Positions 1 to 11,469 of a DNA stretch of 64,000 nt are shown piece by piece. This DNA comes from Chenopodium formosanum (taxonomy: Eukaryota; Streptophyta; Magnoliopsida; Caryophyllales; Amaranthaceae), in NCBI GenBank assembly GCA_024500155.1, contig CM044865.1, positions 32,877,501 to 32,941,500 on the forward strand. Reading direction: 5' to 3'. Under the pieces are notes generated by a model, which did no database searches, was not told the DNA's origin, and saw only the letters and a program-made list of their open reading frames with translations. The translations under genes were made by a program, and so were the position numbers. Numbering within the stretch: the stretch's first letter is position 1; the number at the start of each line of letters is the position of its first letter.

Positions 1-368
1 TAAAATCTATCTATTACTATGATTATATAAACATTTAAAAATACATTTACTTGTGAATCCATCACAATTCTAATATAAGGTTAAACGTTTTATTCTAAAA
101 GTGCTACAAATTAGTTAACATTTCCATAATTATCACAAAACCAAATTTGTTAACGAATATCATTTAGTGAAAGATTTGAAGTTTGTCCAATTCTAATTGT
201 CGATTACTATTCCTTCTTTCTTGGTCACTCTGTTTCTCTATCCCTTTAACTTTCATTTTCTTTTATTTATGTTTTATAATTTCGAGTAGTTTTGAAAGTT
301 TTGAAAACCTATTTTCATCTCCTTAATTACACCTAAAAAGTTTCTCTCTCCTTACTTTTTTCATTTCC

Positions 369-389
369 TCTCTCTCTCTCTCTCTCTCT
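369..389. repeat. CT dinucleotide microsatellite
   Basis: About ten uninterrupted CT/TC units inside a pyrimidine-rich tract. It is a simple repeat with no other feature attached. Confidence 0.8.
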
Positions 390-1660
390 GTATCTAAAAT
401 ATCAAAAGTACAGGTAACGATCTAAATATATACTGATATCATATGCATACAGTTTGACAGTCACATAACTAATAAATAAAATTGTGGAGTTCAAGAGCAA
501 ATTTGCATAATGCTCTGCCTATGGAGTAAAAAGGCTAGTGTTATTTAGGGCAATATAAGTAAAAGTGATGCATTTAAAAATTACCCATCTTACAATACTC
601 CTCCTTAATAACCCAGAAAATAGGATGTTTTCACCTTTAAAAGCTTAATGTACAGTTATTGAAAAAAAAAAGACCTTAATGTACAACCAACTAACAATTT
701 GACATGCAACAACTTCCACTCCAAATTATCCAGATCAAAACAAATTAATCATATTCTTAGATTATACATGTATCCAAAAGAACATATTAACTCGCCAATT
801 TGACAATAATCAAATCAAGCTATATCATATCAAGCTCACGATCAGAAGATAATTTACAAAGAATATAGAATTCCGGGCCTACTAAGAAAATTCTCGATAT
901 TAAAAATGGATCTAAAAATGTGTAAAAAAAAATAACAAGCCAAAAAGCTACAAAGCTCAATATGATTACTCCGTACTACATATTAGTAAACACTTATGAA
1001 GCTCACTTTTTCACTTTTTGTTTTGCCTGAATGACAAGGTAAAGAAAATCGATTTGTTGCATTTGAAGTCATAATTATCATCGCTATATGCTTGATGCAA
1101 TGAGCTGCAGTTGCTACCTTAGAGTATTAACCTGAAAGAGTCAGACCAGAACTCCAATTAATCAAAACCGAATATTTCAGTTGGAAATAAGGAATTCTTG
1201 ATATCACACTTGTAGTGGCATCATATAACTTCAGATAGTTTTCTTGTTTTTGCAAGCATACGTCACTGCTTTATCTATTAACAGACATTTATTGATCCCT
1301 AATCAAAAGCATAAAGTCTAATAATATTATAATACAGGTAGTATAATACAGGATTACAAGTTCACAATTACATAAACTACAGAAGAAATTAAATGGATCG
1401 TTGAGCACTCTGCTTATAATTTACTTCGTATAATAAAGTAATACATGGCTGTCCATTTTGGATCAAGAGCGTCTTCTAAAGGTGTAATCATTGAAGATAA
1501 TTTAAAATAATTAGCTCAATTTTGAAATCAGTAAATCTTTTAGTAAACAATTATTGGAATCGTCTTTTTTACATAAAAATTTACCAAAAAGCAACAATTT
1601 CAAGACGGTAATGCGTGGGTTCTTGACTCCTCTGCTAGTCAGAGCTAATTTTTTAACAAT

Positions 1661-1787
1661 CTTCATTAAGAAAATAATCAATTAGACATTTAACAATCTT
1701 AATCAAATAAATAAATAAATGCCTAACTTTAGAATGCAGAGAAATCAAATCCCTATTTTTTTACCAAATTGCATCAAAACTACCCCA
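1661..1787 (+). repeat. Local direct repeat, copy 1
   Basis: This segment starts CTTCATTAAGAAAATAATCA and runs through a block of ATAA units to TTACCAAATT. The same order of words recurs at 3,252-3,390 with small differences. The pair marks a local duplication about 1.6 kb apart. No ORF or terminal repeat explains it. Confidence 0.65.
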
Positions 1788-3251
1788 AAATAATTAACTA
1801 ATTGATTTAAACTGGAAAACTACAATTTTAAAACTATTTGAATTGATTCGAGAAAACCCCTCAATTTTAAACGAACTCAACTATTAAATCAGAAGCCCCC
1901 GATTTCTTATCGAATTGAATTGAGAAGTTCTTAATTTTAAAATGAACTAAATAAAGGAAACTATGTGAATGAAGAAATACCTTAGTAGCAAGTTTCTAAG
2001 TAAGAGCCATTGAATTAGTTATCCATATATCAAGAACACACACACAAGTACTCAATTTAGAAAGGAAGCACAATAGCCCCAAACAAAACAAACAACCCTT
2101 GCAGCAGCAACAAGCACAGAACAATGATACTCGAGAAGAACACAAGAACAATCACACCACAACAACTAACTCACAAGCACCACACAACAATCCCACACAC
2201 CACCATAACACGAAGGGAAAAAAAGACCTTGGAAAAGCTCCTCACATTTTCACACAAGAACCCAAGATTACCTCTTGAATTCTAACATGCAAGGATGAAA
2301 AAAATAAGTGTTTATAGTGTGACCATCGCAAAGACATCTAATCAGCAAAACTCTCTCCCAAATTTATCTATACAAAGTTAAAACAAACCTTAGGGGGTTT
2401 CAGACTTTCAGTACAGTAGTAGGTTTGCTGTGTTCCACATTTTCCCTAAATAAAACATGAAACCATTTCTGTTGAAAAAATAATTCAAAGGCAAACTTTA
2501 TAAAGTTAAAGTTGATATATAAGAGAAAACCATTAAAAGTGATTTAAGGAAAAGTGTGTTGTTTGTTCAATTTCCTATAGCCCTTCATACCTCTTAACTA
2601 AAGTAAGAAAACACTGCCCAATTGTAAGCTCGTTTTTTACAGCTACGCCCAACCCAACATGTGACCCAAAGATCAAATTTGCGTCGACATTCAACATGAT
2701 AATACCTTCAGAGAGGGGGGGTGAATCCAACCTGATGCAGAAGGGTAGTCATGAGCTGCAGTTATAACGAATACTTTGTGTGTATAAGAGCCATACACAT
2801 CAACATATTTTACAAATCCCATAGTAGCACACATCATAGCAAGTATAGTAGTGAGTCAAGAAGGATTACCACAGCAAGGATAGGAGGACCTTTCCCTGAA
2901 GAAGCTGCATGGTTTGGAGCCACATCCTACCTTTTATCCCCTGTCATAAGATAAATTGGGAAGATTCAAGGCATAGAGTGTATAAGTCTTATGATCTCGT
3001 AGTTTATTGAACACAAACCACTGCAAGTAAAACGAATTAAAACACTATATAGATTGCAACTGCATGTTAGAATTTTACGAACTTGATTAGTATTGTTAGA
3101 GCATGCAATGCTACATTTAATATAACAAACTTCAATCACCCCTGCCATGCACTGATTTAAAGTCGCAGACTTTACCTGAAAATGATTCACTTGCACCTTA
3201 ACCATCTAGCAGCAAAATCGATAGTCTCCAAGTAATGAAAACCCCTAGAAC

Positions 3252-3390
3252 ACTTCATTAAGAAAATAATCAATTAGATACTGAAATATCTTAATCAAAT
3301 AGATAAATAAATAAATAAATAAGACTCTGACTTTAAAATGCATGGGAATATAATCCCAATTTTTTACCAAATTGAATCAAAACCATCCCA
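3252..3390 (+). repeat. Local direct repeat, copy 2
   Basis: Second copy of the 1,661-1,787 segment, in the same orientation, with a longer run of ATAA units and scattered substitutions. It may be a segmental duplication inside an intron or flank. Confidence 0.65.
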
Positions 3391-4137
3391 TATTTCTGAA
3401 ATAATTTTTCACCCTCAATTTCTGTATATATAAAAATTAAAGCACCGCTCATAATCAAGGTAAAAAGAAATACGACAAAAAAATAGGGAAATGAACACAA
3501 CCTTAAAGGAAGAAACAATGAAGCCCAACCAATCTTCATGAATCAATCACTCATACTGAAGAAAACAAAATAAATAAATTTCAAACTGAATTTAACAATA
3601 ATGGTGCAAATATAACCTAATTCTCGCATCTGATCTAGCGTTTGATGGTTTTGTCATTTTAAGAGTTTTAATGACGGAAATTGGTTTAGATTGTAATTCA
3701 GCTTTTTTTTATCAAAATAGTAAGAAAAACATGCTTTTTTCCTCAAAGTTGCCATTTTCAAAAATGTGAAGAAAATTATATCAATCTTGTACAAAAAATA
3801 TGATGAAAATTAAAATTGCCCATAATTTAACAACAAACGATTAAATGTAGCCTTTTTCTTTTTTATCATTCCTTAATTGTGGGTAACTTTTCCAACTTAC
3901 AATGTAATTAAGTAACAAATCTAAGTACCCATTCTACGTTAGATCATCATATTCATCAAATGACATAAAAAATTGACAAAGTTACTAAGAATTTGAAATA
4001 ATTAGTAAAGGAAAATCGAAAACAATTAAATGAAAGAACCCATGCATAAATTTGCACGAAAACAAACACCTACCAAAAAAAAAGGAAGCAATTAATCAAA
4101 CTCTAAGATATCAAAGTAAAATAGAGCAGATTTGTAC

Positions 4138-4345
4138 CTTTCCAGCGGGAAATTCTCCAGAAAAAGCTAAAACCCAAAAGAATATGATGAAGAACAAGTT
4201 TTTTCTGCAAGAAAATTGAGAAAATTCGAAGAAATTGTAGTAAAAGAAGTAAGAATAAGAGGAAAATGAAGATAAAAGGTATGAAAAATAAATGGGAAAT
4301 TACAGTTTGTTAGTTGCTATTATTAAAAGGTAATGAAGCTTTAGC
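4138..4345 (-). other. Possible 5' leader exon of a minus-strand host gene
   Basis: Read on the minus strand this is a pyrimidine-rich leader typical of plant 5' UTRs, ending in AAG followed by GTACAAAT, a good splice donor at 4,137-4,136. A TATA-like box lies just upstream at 4,360-4,367. No coding frame is visible in it, so the coding exons would lie to the left, possibly outside the window. This is inference from composition and splice-site pattern only. Confidence 0.3.
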
Positions 4346-4359
4346 TAAATTTGTTTCTC

Positions 4360-4367
4360 TTATATAA
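4360..4367 (-). promoter_or_regulatory. TATA-like box upstream of the leader exon
   Basis: The word TATATAAG reads on the minus strand about 30 bp before the pyrimidine-rich leader. The placement fits a core promoter, but the AT-rich background makes chance occurrence likely. Confidence 0.3.
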
Positions 4368-4424
4368 GCTTGACTTGAAAGGTTAGGCATATATTATTAT
4401 AAATCAAATTCCGCTAAAGAGATA

Positions 4425-4915
4425 ATGCTTTGGGTAACCAGACTCATACAAACAAGTTCCGAAACATTAAGAGTATCCCACCGAGCTACAAGATGGGCTA
4501 CCGAGTTGCCTACCCTTCTCACATGTGACGAAATAAAAACATTAAACATACTTGACATCTCCTAATATCATCATAAATTAGGCAAATTAATATTGGAGAA
4601 TAGCCTGTGAAGTTGTTATCAATCTTTTGAAATACCTTAGCAAAGTCTCCTAATCCAGATGTTCAAGATGCCCAACCTATGTGCAATTTGCATTCCAAAA
4701 CGCACCGCTTCAGCTTTTGCTGCCTCCACCTCTAATTATGCAGCCACCCTTCGAACAGCAGCCCACAACAGCTGCCCATGTTCATCCCGAGCAACCGCAC
4801 CAAAACCTACATATTGAGCCGTGATGTGTGCATTAACATTTATTAGTTTAATGCCGATAAGAGCATCCTAGGCATTTTGGTGATCCCTGCAGGAGTTTTT
4901 ATCCACGAAGAGATC
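4425..4915 (-). pseudogene. LINE RNase H-like domain remnant (plant L1 type)
   Basis: On the minus strand the translation gives the plant LINE RNase H-like (RVT_3) pattern: GFGAVARDEHGQLLWAAVRR, then VEAAKAEAVRFGMQIA, and near the end RRVGNSVAHLVARW. These are the nucleotide-binding start, the acidic helix and the terminal helix usual in this family. In-frame stops and at least two frameshifts break it, so it is not functional. No reverse transcriptase is attached, so it is a 5'-truncated 3' end, as expected of LINE copies. It sits just upstream of the possible promoter at 4,360. Confidence 0.8.
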
Positions 4916-5755
4916 AGTCGAGGCACACTTTGGGTAGAACAGCTAAACACCTTCTTGGCATATCCACAATAATCTTCCAGTTTTCTAACAAATGCAGCAG
5001 CATTATATTGGATCACATATAAACATAAATAGATGAGTATGATATATTATTAATTTTATTTCAACATATTTTTCAAATTGCTATTATGTCAAGATCTTTA
5101 GCGTGCCCAGGCATATATCTAGCATGACTTAGTTTAGTGCAATAATAAATCGAATGATCTTTAATGTTCATTAGAGTAGATATATTTATAACAATTTGAT
5201 TTTTTATATGTACAAGTACTACTTTATTAAAGTGACTTTTAATCAACAAAAATATGGATTATAAGAAATATTGAGTTGAATTTAAGAATGTTGCTTAACC
5301 CGAAGTTGGAAGTTGGCCAAGCTAATTTGAGTTGAATCACAATAAAGGGTCAATGTGAAAGTTGGCCAAAAAAAGCTATACCAAATGTTAAAGATAAATC
5401 ATGGTTTTAAGAAACAACTACCATATTGGCTTTTTACGCACAGCTTACTCCATAAATTTTGGTCCATATAGTACTTTCTACGAAGTATATTTTAATTTCA
5501 AAACTAACAGTATAAATATGAGTTGAATAATCATAGGTTGAGTTGAGTTAACTATTTCAGTATTTCAAAACACATATATGTACAGGTTTAGGAGTTCAAC
5601 ATATTCATTTTCTACCCAACCAAACACAACCAGTTTACCAGCATAAAATAAATGTAAAGCAAAGAAGAAGGATAGTAAAATAACCAAATAGGAGTCTATT
5701 AAAGGATGTGTTTCAAACTGATAATGCAAAAATAAATGCATAACAAAAGACATAC
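4916..5755. other. AT-rich interval between LINE remnant and SSB exons
   Basis: No coding similarity seen. If the SSB-like gene to the right is real, this would be its intron or 3' flank. I searched it by eye for the missing C-terminal SSB exon and did not find it. Confidence 0.4.
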
Positions 5756-6527
5756 CCATCATCGTCAACACACATGCAAATTTGTGGCATTCTCACAACT
5801 TTGCCAGTGATGCGTTTATTGCAAACTCGAATTTCAATGTCACCCTCAACATAAACCGAAGAGCTGCAACAATCCCCAACAAATTAATAACATCACAGAC
5901 ATATACAATGGAGTAAATTATACACCTGAAGTTATACAAACATACTTTTCCACAAGTTGCTGAACAACATAGGCACCAAGCATTTCATTATGGACAACGA
6001 CACGATGCCATTGGGCTGGCATTGTGTGAGACTATGATCAATGTATGACCGTCACTATGTGAATTTACGTACAATACATCCAAATATTCCTGTTAAAATT
6101 GCAGAAATTTACTCAAATATCCAAAATACATCCAAACCCCTATTAAATGCAAGAATCTTAGTATACATAAAAATACTCCTATAAAACTGCAGGAATTTTC
6201 TTAATTATAGAAAATACATCAAATATATGCATATTCAAGTATCAAATCTCAGTTATTCACTCATTCGACCAATATACTATGTTCGATAACTTAAAAAACA
6301 GCATTAAGCACCTGTTTAGCGATTGTTAGCTCGAATCTCAGTTATTCTTCCATATCTCAGTATATAGAGCAGCAAAATCAGAGAATAAATTCAAAATAAC
6401 AAATACAAATTGAATTAAACTTTTATTTAGACAAATCTCCGCAAAATTGAACAGCTAAACCCTAAAAACCAGGAAAAAAAACAAAAAAAAATAAAGAAAA
6501 CACACAAACCTGAGCAGTTGTAAGCAT
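5756..6527 (-). pseudogene. Mitochondrial single-stranded DNA-binding protein (mtSSB), partial gene
   Basis: Three minus-strand exons with canonical junctions read through in one frame: 6,510-6,527 (starts MLTTAQ), 5,946-6,031 and 5,756-5,863. The product includes WHRVVVHNEMLGAYVV and SSVYVEGDIEIRV, matching the central OB-fold of plant mitochondrial SSB, which coats single-stranded DNA during mtDNA replication and repair. Donors are GTTTGT, GTATGT and GTATGT; acceptors end in CATAG and TTGCAG. No stop occurs across the exons. The transit peptide and first OB-fold strands of a normal mtSSB are missing upstream, and the C-terminal exon after 5,756 was not found. It is either a 5'-truncated duplicate that recruited a new first exon, or part of a gene whose ends lie elsewhere. 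Family identity is strong; functionality is doubtful. Confidence 0.7.
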
Positions 6528-7380
6528 TCAAAGTATCTTCATTGATCCTCCGTCAAATTCGGAAACAACCACCTTAGATCGACCAAAAAAAAGTAGATCA
6601 ACCAATTTGCAAAGCTAGAAATTACATCTTTCTTTAGATTAAACGCAAAATGATATGTTTATGACCAAAAAGTAAAAATCAATTTTGATATATCATCTCC
6701 CCCAACTCCGGCCACCGGAGCTACAATGAGCTCATGGTCAACCGTCCTCGGCCGCCGTCCAACTGCGATCAAACTCTTCAGGTACTCTCTATTTTCGCAC
6801 AAATATGATAATTAAGCATGCTTCATGTTTTTCCTGATTTTTCAAAAGGGCGAAATCACCACTTCTTCATCAAGAAATAGTTTGATTTTTCAATCCAAAT
6901 TCAGAAAATTAATTAAGTAGAGTTACCTTCGATTATTAAATCGGAATTCAGATTATTAATTAAAAAGAATTACCAAAAAAACATAGCACAAAAAAGGATT
7001 AATGGACTTCAATGAAATTATAGCTATACCCTAGATTGTTAAATTAATATTAGACACTTATAAAAAGGATAAAGATCTCACCCCAACGAAGAACCGAAGC
7101 CCCATAATCAGCATCGAATGGATGATCGGTGATTGCTGAAGGTGTCGAAGGTTTCTCTCTCTAGGTTTCTAAGGAGAGAGCGAATGAAGTAGGTAAAAGG
7201 AAAGCTGAGGAAATGAGAAAGAGCAGCCAAGCATCAACCTACCTTAGCTGGCAGTCAAAGGAAGGCCTGAAGAACAGTTGTATTCTCCACAGATGGCAAG
7301 CAAATGCACAAAGCTAAGCAAGGGCAAATCCGGCAATTCATTAAATATAGGGGTGTCTTTGTAATAGCACCACGGTGCAC
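6528..7380 (-). promoter_or_regulatory. Putative 5' region of the SSB-like gene
   Basis: On the minus strand this holds a pyrimidine-rich, leader-like stretch (about 7,090-7,260) ending in a possible donor GGTGAGATC, then AT-rich intron-like DNA to a possible acceptor near 6,590 (CTAAG). A weak TATA-like CTATATTTAA lies near 7,340. All of this is inference from composition. The interval ends where Tat retrotransposon sequence begins. Confidence 0.3.
6726..6781 (+). other. Possible plus-strand first exon (19 codons)
   Basis: A GC-richer patch in AT-rich DNA reads ATG, then MSSWSTVLGRRPTAIKLFR, then GTACTCTC, a plausible donor. The leader before it (CCCCCAACTCCGGCC) looks like a plant 5' UTR, and the basic, Ser/Arg-rich start would suit an organelle presequence. 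No following exon was found before the Tat element at 7,420, so this is a stray first exon or chance. Confidence 0.25.
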
Positions 7381-7580
7381 TTTTCATAAGAACAGTATTT
7401 CCTTTTGCATGTTTTGTAAGGTCTATAGATTACGTATGTTCTTTCCAATGAGATCATTTTTATGCATATGACAATAATGTTAATCAAAATTACGCACATG
7501 AAATACTTAGAACTTTTTGAGTCTCATCCACTCATTCTAAATCATTGCTAAAATAAAATTTAGGAATTAAAATAGAAATC

Positions 7581-7598
7581 CTCCCAAGTGGAGTCTCC
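7581..7598 (-). other. Degenerate primer-binding site next to LTR A
   Basis: The minus strand reads TGGAGACTCCACTTGGGA, differing at two places from the TGGCGACTCCACTGGGGA type seen at 20,507 and 48,114. It directly follows the 3' end of LTR A. Confidence 0.7.
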
Positions 7599-7604
7599 AA
7601 AAAC

Positions 7605-9481
7605 TTTAGGGAATATTTCAAGCATTACCCCAAACTTGAACCCCACTGTGATCATACACTAAAGTACGGTGGCGTCAAAAGGGAAGGAAGCTAGAGCAAA
7701 AGAATCGCCAACAAGTTTTAGGAACTTGTAAACCGTTCACAGGGTGAAGGTTTCACCCCTTAACGATCCAAGAAATCATTAACTCTAATAGGTCTGGAAC
7801 CAAGATTGGAAGTTCGGGGATGAAGGTACAAATCCAACCTAAAAGAGATTGAACCTGCCCTAATAATAGGTCTCTACTTTATTCTTCTCGTATCCATGTG
7901 CGCTTTCTGACTAGCATGCAATCAATAGGTTAACCCTAAACCTGTTTATCTATGTTGGTTGAATATTAATGCACAAATAAACTATTATTAACGATCACTT
8001 AAATTATAATCAAATTAACCCCTAAAAAAGATTATTAATTATCTTATTAAGCGTGATTACAAGTACCAATTCCCATAACAATATATATATTTATCAAGCA
8101 ACATAATGAATCATCATACAATTATAACAATTATAATCATAATTATAATCATAATAATTAAAATAAACATGTTAAAGCATAATAATAGCAAGATCATAGG
8201 CATGATAATAACAAGATTAATAACAAACCCTAGCATGTCTCTAAACAATAAAAATCAAAACTTTAGCCCTAATATGATACTAACATGAATATTAGGAAAG
8301 ACAATAAAAGGCATCATAGGAATCACAATTGTCATATTTGATATTATAACCTTTACCCTAAACATTATACTAGGAAGCTCAAAACACCCTAACATGACAC
8401 TAGGTATCATAATAACAACCTAGACATGATTTCTATATCATAATATCAATTAAGCAACTAAAGAACTTACATGGATGCCTCGTATCTCTTTCTGATAACA
8501 AAATACACACGTTAGTAACTTCAAGGAAAATGTAAAACAAACAATTAAATAAAATAATTAAAATACAGATTTGTGACCAAACCCTCAGAAATTAAAACCT
8601 TTCACGTCTAGGGCGAAGGCAACTTCGAATTTGGCTAGGTGTTTCTAGATCTTGTGAATGCGGAATTTTGTGTGCAAAAGGCTAGTTTAGAAAAGAGAGA
8701 TAGAGTAATCAAGAGATTCTTGATGAGAAATTGTGAATGAAAACGGAGGTTTTAGGAGGCCATTTATAGAGAAAAATAGCCGGATATGATAAAAAACTAA
8801 ATAAATAAATAAAAAATAAAAAAATCAGACTTTTGAAAAGAATAAAACACGACCGCAGCGCCAAACAAGCGCTTGTCGCCAGACGACAGAGCTGTCGTAT
8901 GACGCTTGAAATAATTTTCCACACGTTTTCTTATGTTGATAAAATTTAACCATACGAGAGGGCAAAATTGTATTTTCCTCAAAAACACTTCTTTTATTCT
9001 GATTAAAACTCTAAAAAGTCAACTAAAGTCAATTCATCAATGCTAATTAAATTAGGCTTCAAAAGAACCTTTTAGAAGATTCTAGAAAACTATAATCAAT
9101 CCTAATCACGTAGGAATGATAAATCAATAATAGGCCCTCCTCTAGATCATTAGGCCGCATATAAAAATCAAACCGGACCTAGTTTAGTAATTTGGCCATA
9201 ATTTCCTCTTTATTCATCGGAATTGGGCTTATAATCTATCGTTGAAAAGCTCTTTTTGAACCCGCCCCAACTATACCATTATTGGACCCTTTCTATGGAC
9301 AAAACCAAAATGGATTGTCTGTTTTCTTAAAATAGGTTTTCTAAAACAGAGAGAAAGAAAAGAAATAAAAACTAACCGCAACATTAGCTTTTCCACACTT
9401 TCACTTCATTCGATTATGATTCGACGTGAAAGGTACTCATCACTTGGTTTGGTTTTGGGGAGATACAAATGGGTGTCTACA
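7605..9481 (-). repeat. Tat-type LTR A (about 1.9 kb)
   Basis: On the minus strand it starts TGTAGACACCC at 9,481 and ends just before the PBS at 7,605. It is a homologue of the LTR at 26,389-28,229. A TATAAATG box lies at 8,761-8,768, with a GC-rich palindromic stretch of CGACAG/CTGTCG and GGCGC words about 95 bp upstream (8,850-8,910). It abuts internal sequence that in the 19,591-28,229 element lies some 2.4 kb before the LTR, so an internal deletion is visible at its 5' edge. Confidence 0.8.
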
Positions 9482-11469
9482 ATTATTATGCTTGAGGTTT
9501 CTCACTTTTTAATTCTCTTTCTTTTGTTTATTTTTTTTTCTTTTGCATTTTTTTTATAAGTGTGGGAAATCCCGATCATGCGGTCTATCACTCACTTGGC
9601 ATTCATGTTTCTCAAGCACGGTACTCTGCACTCGATAAGAGACAGAATATGAGACGTGTTCATATCAAAGACATGTTCATATTAAATACATTGGAACACT
9701 TAACCTTTTGCACACTTTGATCATTTTTGCTTAATTTAATTTTTTGAAATTAATCAAGCTTTTGTTCTTTGAAAATTGCATAAGTTGCAAACCATCCCAT
9801 CCCAAGGTTAGGTAGATGTGGGTCACAGAAAGAAAGGTCTATCGTTAGACGAGGCTCAAAGTGGTTTATCAAGAAAGGATTGTATATTTGAAGGGCGAAA
9901 GGTGATATGATGTGGCTACAAGGGGTACCTCAAATCATTGGTATACTAAGTTATGCTAGTTCGGCATGAATTTTTTTTTAATGCAATGCAATGATCATAT
10001 GCAAGGAAATAAATGCTCATTTTATTTAAAAAGTGAAGGGTAAAAAAATCAAATCCTAAGAAATAAATTCAAGGAGGATGGAGGGTGCCTATGCTAGACT
10101 TATTGGGGAAAGGAGGAAAAAAAGAAGAAAGCATGAAATCTTGGTGATAAGCTTGCCTTGTGCATTTGTTTCATCATTACCTTTTTTCTTTGTTCGTCAA
10201 TCACATGACTCAAACTCAACTCAACATGTAAGAATGATGTATGAAGGAAGCGTGTAAGTTTAAGGAATGTGAATGTAGAAAGTGTTTAAGAAGGAAATTT
10301 TGAGATATGTAATGTATGGAAAGGTGATATAGATGGAAAGATGTGGAAAAATTATGAATAGAGTAGACCTCTAATCAAAATGACGGAAAGAACGACTCAT
10401 GCATAAAGCTAAGACATGGTCATGGTCATGGTGTACAAAGTGTGTGAATACTTGTGAGTGTAAGTGATATGTTCAAGACTCGTGTCATGACCATGGGACT
10501 AGACTATGTGACAAGACTCAAACAAAGATTAAGTTAAGACTTCACGTATGTGCACTAAACTGGACAATCTGTAGTATTTTAGTCATAATTTTTTATGTGT
10601 GACTCCAAATTTGACGAAACCAATGCCAAATGAAAGATAAAACCCGGGGCTACATATCCGTATGTTGTAAGACTTGTAAATATTCCTAGAACTCCAGCTA
10701 TGACCAAAACAATTTGACGCTTGTGCAGCATGCGGGAATAAAAATTTGGGTTGACTCAAAGGAACTATGACTCGACTTTAGACATATTTATTAGCTCAAA
10801 TTAATTAATCAATTAATTAAGCAATGCACTTTAGTCCTTTTTTAGTTTATTTAAGCATATTTATAATCACAAGTCAAACCAAACGGTGAGTTTAATCACA
10901 TGTAGGTATGCACAAGCAAATAATGTACAAGTAGTCAAATAGTCACAATATGATGCAATGAGTTTGCAACCTAACCATGACTCTAGTTCTCTAAAGATCA
11001 AGGATAAGGGTTAGTCAAAGAGGGTCCATGCTTATGAGTCCGGATGCACCGCGTGGAAGCCTTACCTTTGGAAGGGTTGGCGCGTGTGGATGGGACCCCG
11101 CGAGTTAAACTCGCTTCGCACGGTTTGGTGAATTCAACAAACTCGGATGTACCCGCCGTTGCCATGACCGTTCGATTGGGTAGATGGAGCGTGAATTCCC
11201 AGAGGGTTATGGCCATATGTAGAACTACATATGGCATTCGGAAAAAGGGATATTTCCCAAATTTTCTACGTGTAAAAAGCCTATGTTTTTTACGCATTAC
11301 GGATGGTCTATCTAATTCAGACCTTTTTATGCTTATGCCAATAATGTTAATCAAAATTACGCACATGAATACTTAGAAATTTTTAAGTCTCATCCACTCA
11401 TTCTATTATTTCCATAATAAATTTTAGGAATTAAAATAAAAATCCTCCCCTGTGGAGTCGCCAAAAAAC
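9482..11469 (-). mobile_element. Tat internal region, gag deleted
   Basis: The minus strand runs from the PBS (11,463-11,446) through a leader containing a frame that reads MAITLWEFTLHLPN, then AT-rich DNA, then the segment with AATAAGTCTAGCATAGG that follows gag in the 19,591-28,229 element. The gag reading frame that should lie between (about 1.2 kb) is missing. No protein-coding function remains. Confidence 0.7.
11446..11463 (-). other. Primer-binding site of LTR B
   Basis: The minus strand reads TGGCGACTCCACAGGGGA immediately downstream of the LTR end. From memory, this type is complementary to the 3' end of a plant tRNA-Arg, as in Tat-group elements. Confidence 0.75.

Larger units (their letters stand above)
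1..4137. other. AT-rich stretch without recognisable coding sequence
   Basis: No reading frame here looks like a known protein. The DNA is AT-rich with homopolymer runs. It could be intron or 5' flank of a minus-strand gene whose possible leader exon begins just to the right and whose coding part would lie beyond the left edge. A short ORF around 2,751-2,954 (plus) resembles nothing I recognise. Two local direct repeats and a CT microsatellite are listed separately. Confidence 0.4.

Noticed and set aside
2751..2954. 67-codon plus-strand ORF
   Set aside because: No family resemblance, no splice or promoter context, and length compatible with chance.
7350..7385. Palindrome GCACCACGGTGC as a Helitron 3' hairpin
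   Set aside because: No CTRR end follows at the right distance and no 5' TC end or Rep/helicase was found.
11044..11376. 110-codon plus-strand ORF
   Set aside because: Antisense shadow of the conserved Tat leader block; no counterpart in Tat-1.
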